Shown piece after piece: positions 5,750-7,757 of a DNA stretch of 7,757 nt. Below the pieces are notes generated by a model that worked only from the letters and a program-made list of their open reading frames with translations, was not told the DNA's origin and did not search any database. Position 1 is the first letter of the stretch; every line of letters starts with the position of its first letter. Origin of the DNA: Aphodomonas sp964553125. Its GTDB lineage: Bacteria > Bacillota > Clostridia > Christensenellales > Aristaeellaceae. The stretch covers positions 1-7,757 of the forward strand of contig CAZKJW010000111.1 in assembly GCA_964553125.1 (NCBI GenBank), read 5' to 3'. A program made the position numbers and the translations under genes.

Positions 5750-6796
5750 ATGAAAAAGCTGCTCGCACTGGTTCTCTCGCTGCTGCTCGCCGTTTCGGCC
5801 TTCGGCGCAGCCGCCTATGCCGAAGAAGAAAAGGTGCTCAACGTGTTCACGTGGGCGCTGTACTTCGACTATGACACGCTGCTTGCGCCCTTCGCCGAGG
5901 AGACCGGCATCCAGATCAACTACGACTACTTCGACTCCAACGAGGAAATGCTCATGAAGCTGGAGGCCGTGAACGCCGGCACCTACGACGTCGTGCTCGC
6001 CAGCGATTACATTCTGGACATCGCCCGCAAGGAAGGGCTGCTGCTGGAGCTGGACAAGGCGAAGCTGTCCAACTGGGAAAATCTCAACCCCGCCTTTCTC
6101 GGCCAGTTCTACGACCCGGACGATCAGTACTGTATGCCCTATGTGGCGGGCACGCCGCTGCTCATTTACGATCCGGAATACGTCGATTTCCCGATCACCG
6201 GCTATGAATCGCTGTGGGATGAGCGGCTTGAGGACAGCGTCGTGCTCATGGACGACGCGCGCAACGTCATTGGCATCACGCTGAAAACGATGGGTGAGAG
6301 CTTCAACACCACCGACGCGGACACGCTGGCCGCCGCCGAAGAAAAGCTGATGCAGCTGAAAAAGAACATCCGCGCGCTGGACTATAACGCGCCCTACGCC
6401 TCGATGATCTCGGGCGAAGCGATTGTGGGCTATATGTTCAACCAGCAGGTGCTCTACACCCTGCAGGAGCGGCCCGAGCTGGAAGTGGTCTACCCGCAGG
6501 AGGGGCTGGGCTTCGGCATTGACTGCTGCGTCATTCCCAAGAACGCGCCGCACCCCGATAACGCGCACGCGTTCCTCAACTTCCTCATGCGCCCCGAAAA
6601 CGGCGCGGCCATCGCCGAGGCGCAGCTGATGCTCAGCTGTAACGAAACGGCGGAGCCGTATCTTTCCGAGGAATTCAAGCAGAATCCTGTTCTGAATATT
6701 CCGTCGGAGCTGCTGGAAAACGCGGAGTTCATTCAGGACGTCGGCGAAACGCAGGCGCTCTATATGGACATCTGGACGCGCTTCAAGCAATACTGA
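5750..6796 (+). CDS. potD: Spermidine/putrescine-type ABC transporter substrate-binding protein PotD
   Basis: Extracellular binding protein that delivers ligand to PotB-PotC. The 348-residue precursor starts with a signal peptide: a KK n-region, a leucine-rich core (4-18) and AAAYA before EEE, consistent with signal peptidase I cleavage after residue 24. There is no lipobox cysteine. Family landmarks follow: NVFTWALYFD (31-40), YDVVLASDYILDIARKEGLL (79-98), MPYVAGTPLLIY (129-140), MDDARNVIG (167-175), and EGLGFGIDCCVIPKNAPHPDNAHAFLNFLMRP (251-282, read in parts). Compared from memory with E. coli PotD, W35, Y38, S85, Y87, D169 and D258 match polyamine-contact residues. The positions of Glu171, Trp229, Trp255, Tyr293 and Gln327 appear as N172, F230, G256, M294 and I328. 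The fold and transporter class are secure; spermidine or putrescine as the actual substrate is less so. Four cysteines, including the adjacent pair 259-260, are unusual for an exported protein and would suit an anaerobe. Confidence 0.9.
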   Translation: MKKLLALVLSLLLAVSAFGAAAYAEEEKVLNVFTWALYFDYDTLLAPFAEETGIQINYDYFDSNEEMLMKLEAVNAGTYDVVLASDYILDIARKEGLLLELDKAKLSNWENLNPAFLGQFYDPDDQYCMPYVAGTPLLIYDPEYVDFPITGYESLWDERLEDSVVLMDDARNVIGITLKTMGESFNTTDADTLAAAEEKLMQLKKNIRALDYNAPYASMISGEAIVGYMFNQQVLYTLQERPELEVVYPQEGLGFGIDCCVIPKNAPHPDNAHAFLNFLMRPENGAAIAEAQLMLSCNETAEPYLSEEFKQNPVLNIPSELLENAEFIQDVGETQALYMDIWTRFKQY

Positions 6797-6807
6797 TCCA
6801 AGCGAAC

Positions 6808-6812
6808 GGAGG
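6808..6812 (+). promoter_or_regulatory. Ribosome binding site of uppP
   Basis: GGAGG lies 6 bases before the ATG at 6819, in the 22-base gap after potD. The gap contains no terminator-like hairpin. Confidence 0.8.
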
Positions 6813-6818
6813 CTTGCA

Positions 6819-7646
6819 ATGCTCAAAACCATTCTGCTGGGCATTGTACAAGGGATAGCGGAGTTTCTGCCCGTGTCATCGTCCGGGCATCTGGTGCTGC
6901 TTCAAAAGCTGATGGGGTTGCCGGAAACCGGCCTCCTGATGGAAATCCTGCTGCACGTGGGCACGCTGTTTGCGGTGCTGGCGGCGTTCCGGCGCGAAAT
7001 CGCCGGGATGCTTCGCCATCCGCTGACGAGCCGCCCCGTGCGGCTTCTTTTTGCGGCTACGCTGCCGGCCGTCGTCGCGGCGCTGCTGCTGGGCGACGCG
7101 CTCGACGCGATTTTTTCCGGCTGGTTTCTGGGGTTCAGCTTCCTCATTACAAGCGGGCTGCTGTTTGCTTCGGAGGCGCTTGCGCGCCGGAGCGGAGCGG
7201 CCGCCGCCCCGCGCGATATCGACGCGATGACCTTCCCGCAGGCGCTGGGCATGGGGCTGATGCAGGCTGCGGCGCTGGTTCCCGGCGTTTCACGCAGCGG
7301 CGCGACGATTGTGGGCGGGCTGGCGTGCGGCGTGCCGCAGAAAACGGCGGCGGGGTTCTCCTTCCTCATGAGCGCCGTTGCGACGGCGGGCTCGCTCGTC
7401 TATAAGCTCAAGGATCTGGCGCAGGCCGTCACGGGCGGCGGCGCGGTTTTTGAAGGCGGCATGGCCGCCCTCTCTGCCGGAATGCTCGTCGCAGCGGTGA
7501 GCGGCTATGCGGCGATCCGCTGGCTGCTCCGGCTTCTGGAGCGCACAAGCCTTCGGGCGTTCGGCTATTACACGGCCGCCGTCGGGCTGCTGGTGCTGTG
7601 CGACCAGCTGTTTGTCGGCAGATTCTTTGAGCGGATTCCCTTGTGA
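6819..7646 (+). CDS. uppP: Undecaprenyl-diphosphate phosphatase UppP (BacA)
   Basis: Membrane enzyme that removes one phosphate from undecaprenyl diphosphate, regenerating the lipid carrier used for peptidoglycan and other wall polymers. High levels commonly raise bacitracin tolerance. The 275-residue product has both family signatures: the N-terminal QGIAEFLPVSSSGHL (11-25), containing the (E/Q)xxxE pattern Q11-E15 and histidine 24, and PGVSRSGATI (155-164) with the essential arginine 159. It is hydrophobic throughout, with roughly seven to eight membrane segments. The length is typical. The gene follows potD by 22 bases with its own ribosome binding site and is the last gene before the terminator. 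It therefore probably shares the pot transcript, although an internal promoter inside potD cannot be ruled out. No other wall-synthesis gene is present. Confidence 0.96.
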   Translation: MLKTILLGIVQGIAEFLPVSSSGHLVLLQKLMGLPETGLLMEILLHVGTLFAVLAAFRREIAGMLRHPLTSRPVRLLFAATLPAVVAALLLGDALDAIFSGWFLGFSFLITSGLLFASEALARRSGAAAAPRDIDAMTFPQALGMGLMQAAALVPGVSRSGATIVGGLACGVPQKTAAGFSFLMSAVATAGSLVYKLKDLAQAVTGGGAVFEGGMAALSAGMLVAAVSGYAAIRWLLRLLERTSLRAFGYYTAAVGLLVLCDQLFVGRFFERIPL

Positions 7647-7662
7647 AAAACGGGCAGAAAAA

Positions 7663-7706
7663 GGAACGGCGGAAATGCAGCAAAGATGCAGCGCCGTTCC
7701 TTTTTT
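7663..7706 (+). terminator. Rho-independent terminator after uppP
   Basis: A 9-bp GC-rich stem (GGAACGGCG 7663-7671 with CGCCGTTCC 7692-7700) is followed by six T (7701-7706). Five A (7658-7662) precede the stem, so the helix can be extended by A-U pairs and could also terminate transcription arriving from the other strand. The 20-base loop contains ATGCAG twice (7675-7680 and 7686-7691); the TGCA cores can pair to form a small inner stem with a 7-base loop. It lies 16 bases after the uppP stop. Confidence 0.92.
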
Positions 7707-7731
7707 GTTGCGTGTTTTGTGATATGTTTTG

Positions 7732-7752
7732 CGCCGCATAAGCGGCGGGAGG
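7732..7752 (+). other. Small hairpin and Shine-Dalgarno-like motif at the window edge
   Basis: CGCCGC (7732-7737) and GCGGCG (7742-7747) form a 6-bp stem with loop ATAA, and GGGAGG (7747-7752) follows directly. There is no T-run after it, so it is not a standard terminator. It most likely belongs to the leader of a gene that starts beyond the window. The hairpin could partly mask the ribosome binding site, but this is speculative. No convincing promoter was seen in 7707-7731. Confidence 0.35.
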
Positions 7753-7757
7753 ACGTG

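Larger units (their letters stand above)
46..7706 (+). other. Predicted single transcription unit mnmG-tadA-zinc ribbon-potABCD-uppP
   Basis: Eight co-directional genes lie between one consensus promoter and one intrinsic terminator. Junctions, in order: 4-base ATGA overlap, 8-base overlap, 1-base gap, 4-base ATGA overlap, 1-base TGATG overlap, 22-base gap, 22-base gap. No hairpin with a T-run occurs at any internal junction. The overlaps suggest translational coupling. That all genes share one transcript is inferred from spacing; internal promoters inside coding sequence cannot be excluded. Confidence 0.7.

Noticed and set aside
5660..6844. Long open frame on the - strand opposite potD (394 codons)
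   Set aside because: It covers potD and both adjoining junctions, has no recognisable domain, and its composition mirrors the codon bias of the + strand gene.
7713..7731. TGTTTTG direct repeat (7713-7719 and 7725-7731) as an operator or promoter element
   Set aside because: It is a short T-rich sequence at 12-base spacing with no dyad symmetry and no convincing promoter around it, so chance is likely.
7755..7757. GTG as a start codon for the next gene
   Set aside because: Only two bases separate it from GGGAGG, too close for normal initiation. The true start is probably beyond the window.
1..7757. CRISPR array, tRNA or rRNA gene, insertion sequence or prophage remnant
   Set aside because: No regularly spaced repeats, cloverleaf sequence, transposase-like frame or terminal inverted repeats were seen. 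Coding density is nearly complete.

Overview
The window is a compact, GC-rich stretch of bacterial chromosome in which all eight recognisable genes lie on the + strand, are tightly packed, and look like one complete transcription unit. Strong AGGAGG-type ribosome binding sites, an essentially consensus sigma-A promoter and the sequence flavour of MnmG suggest a GC-rich member of the Bacillota (Clostridia-like). This placement rests on memory of protein families and was not tested by a search.

Layout: a TTGACA/TATAAT promoter (12-39) precedes mnmG (86-1882), the FAD-dependent tRNA wobble-uridine modification enzyme. It overlaps tadA (1879-2352), the tRNA wobble-adenosine deaminase. That in turn overlaps a gene for an uncharacterised 238-residue zinc-ribbon protein (2345-3061). 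One base later begins a full ABC importer of the spermidine/putrescine type: ATPase potA (3063-4106), permeases potB (4103-4942) and potC (4942-5727), and binding protein potD (5750-6796). After 22 bases comes uppP/bacA (6819-7646), the undecaprenyl-diphosphate phosphatase. A rho-independent terminator (7663-7706) closes the unit. The last 50 bases hold a small hairpin and a Shine-Dalgarno-like motif that probably belong to a next gene starting outside the window. There is no gene-free stretch longer than 85 bases.

How the genes fit together: MnmG and TadA both modify position 34 of tRNA anticodons, so the first two genes set decoding. PotABCD would import polyamines, which bind RNA and ribosomes, giving a plausible but unproven link to translation. 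UppP recycles the cell-wall lipid carrier and has no obvious link beyond sharing the transcript. All ORFs on the - strand look like shadows of GC-rich coding sequence.

Points worth a second look: the composite operon itself, the orphan zinc-ribbon protein between tadA and potA, a shortened C-terminal region in MnmG, a PotD with several ligand-pocket residues changed and no lipobox, and a 61-base near-identical repeat encoding the ATPase-docking loops of PotB and PotC. I found no clearly new defence, mobile or RNA-based system here.
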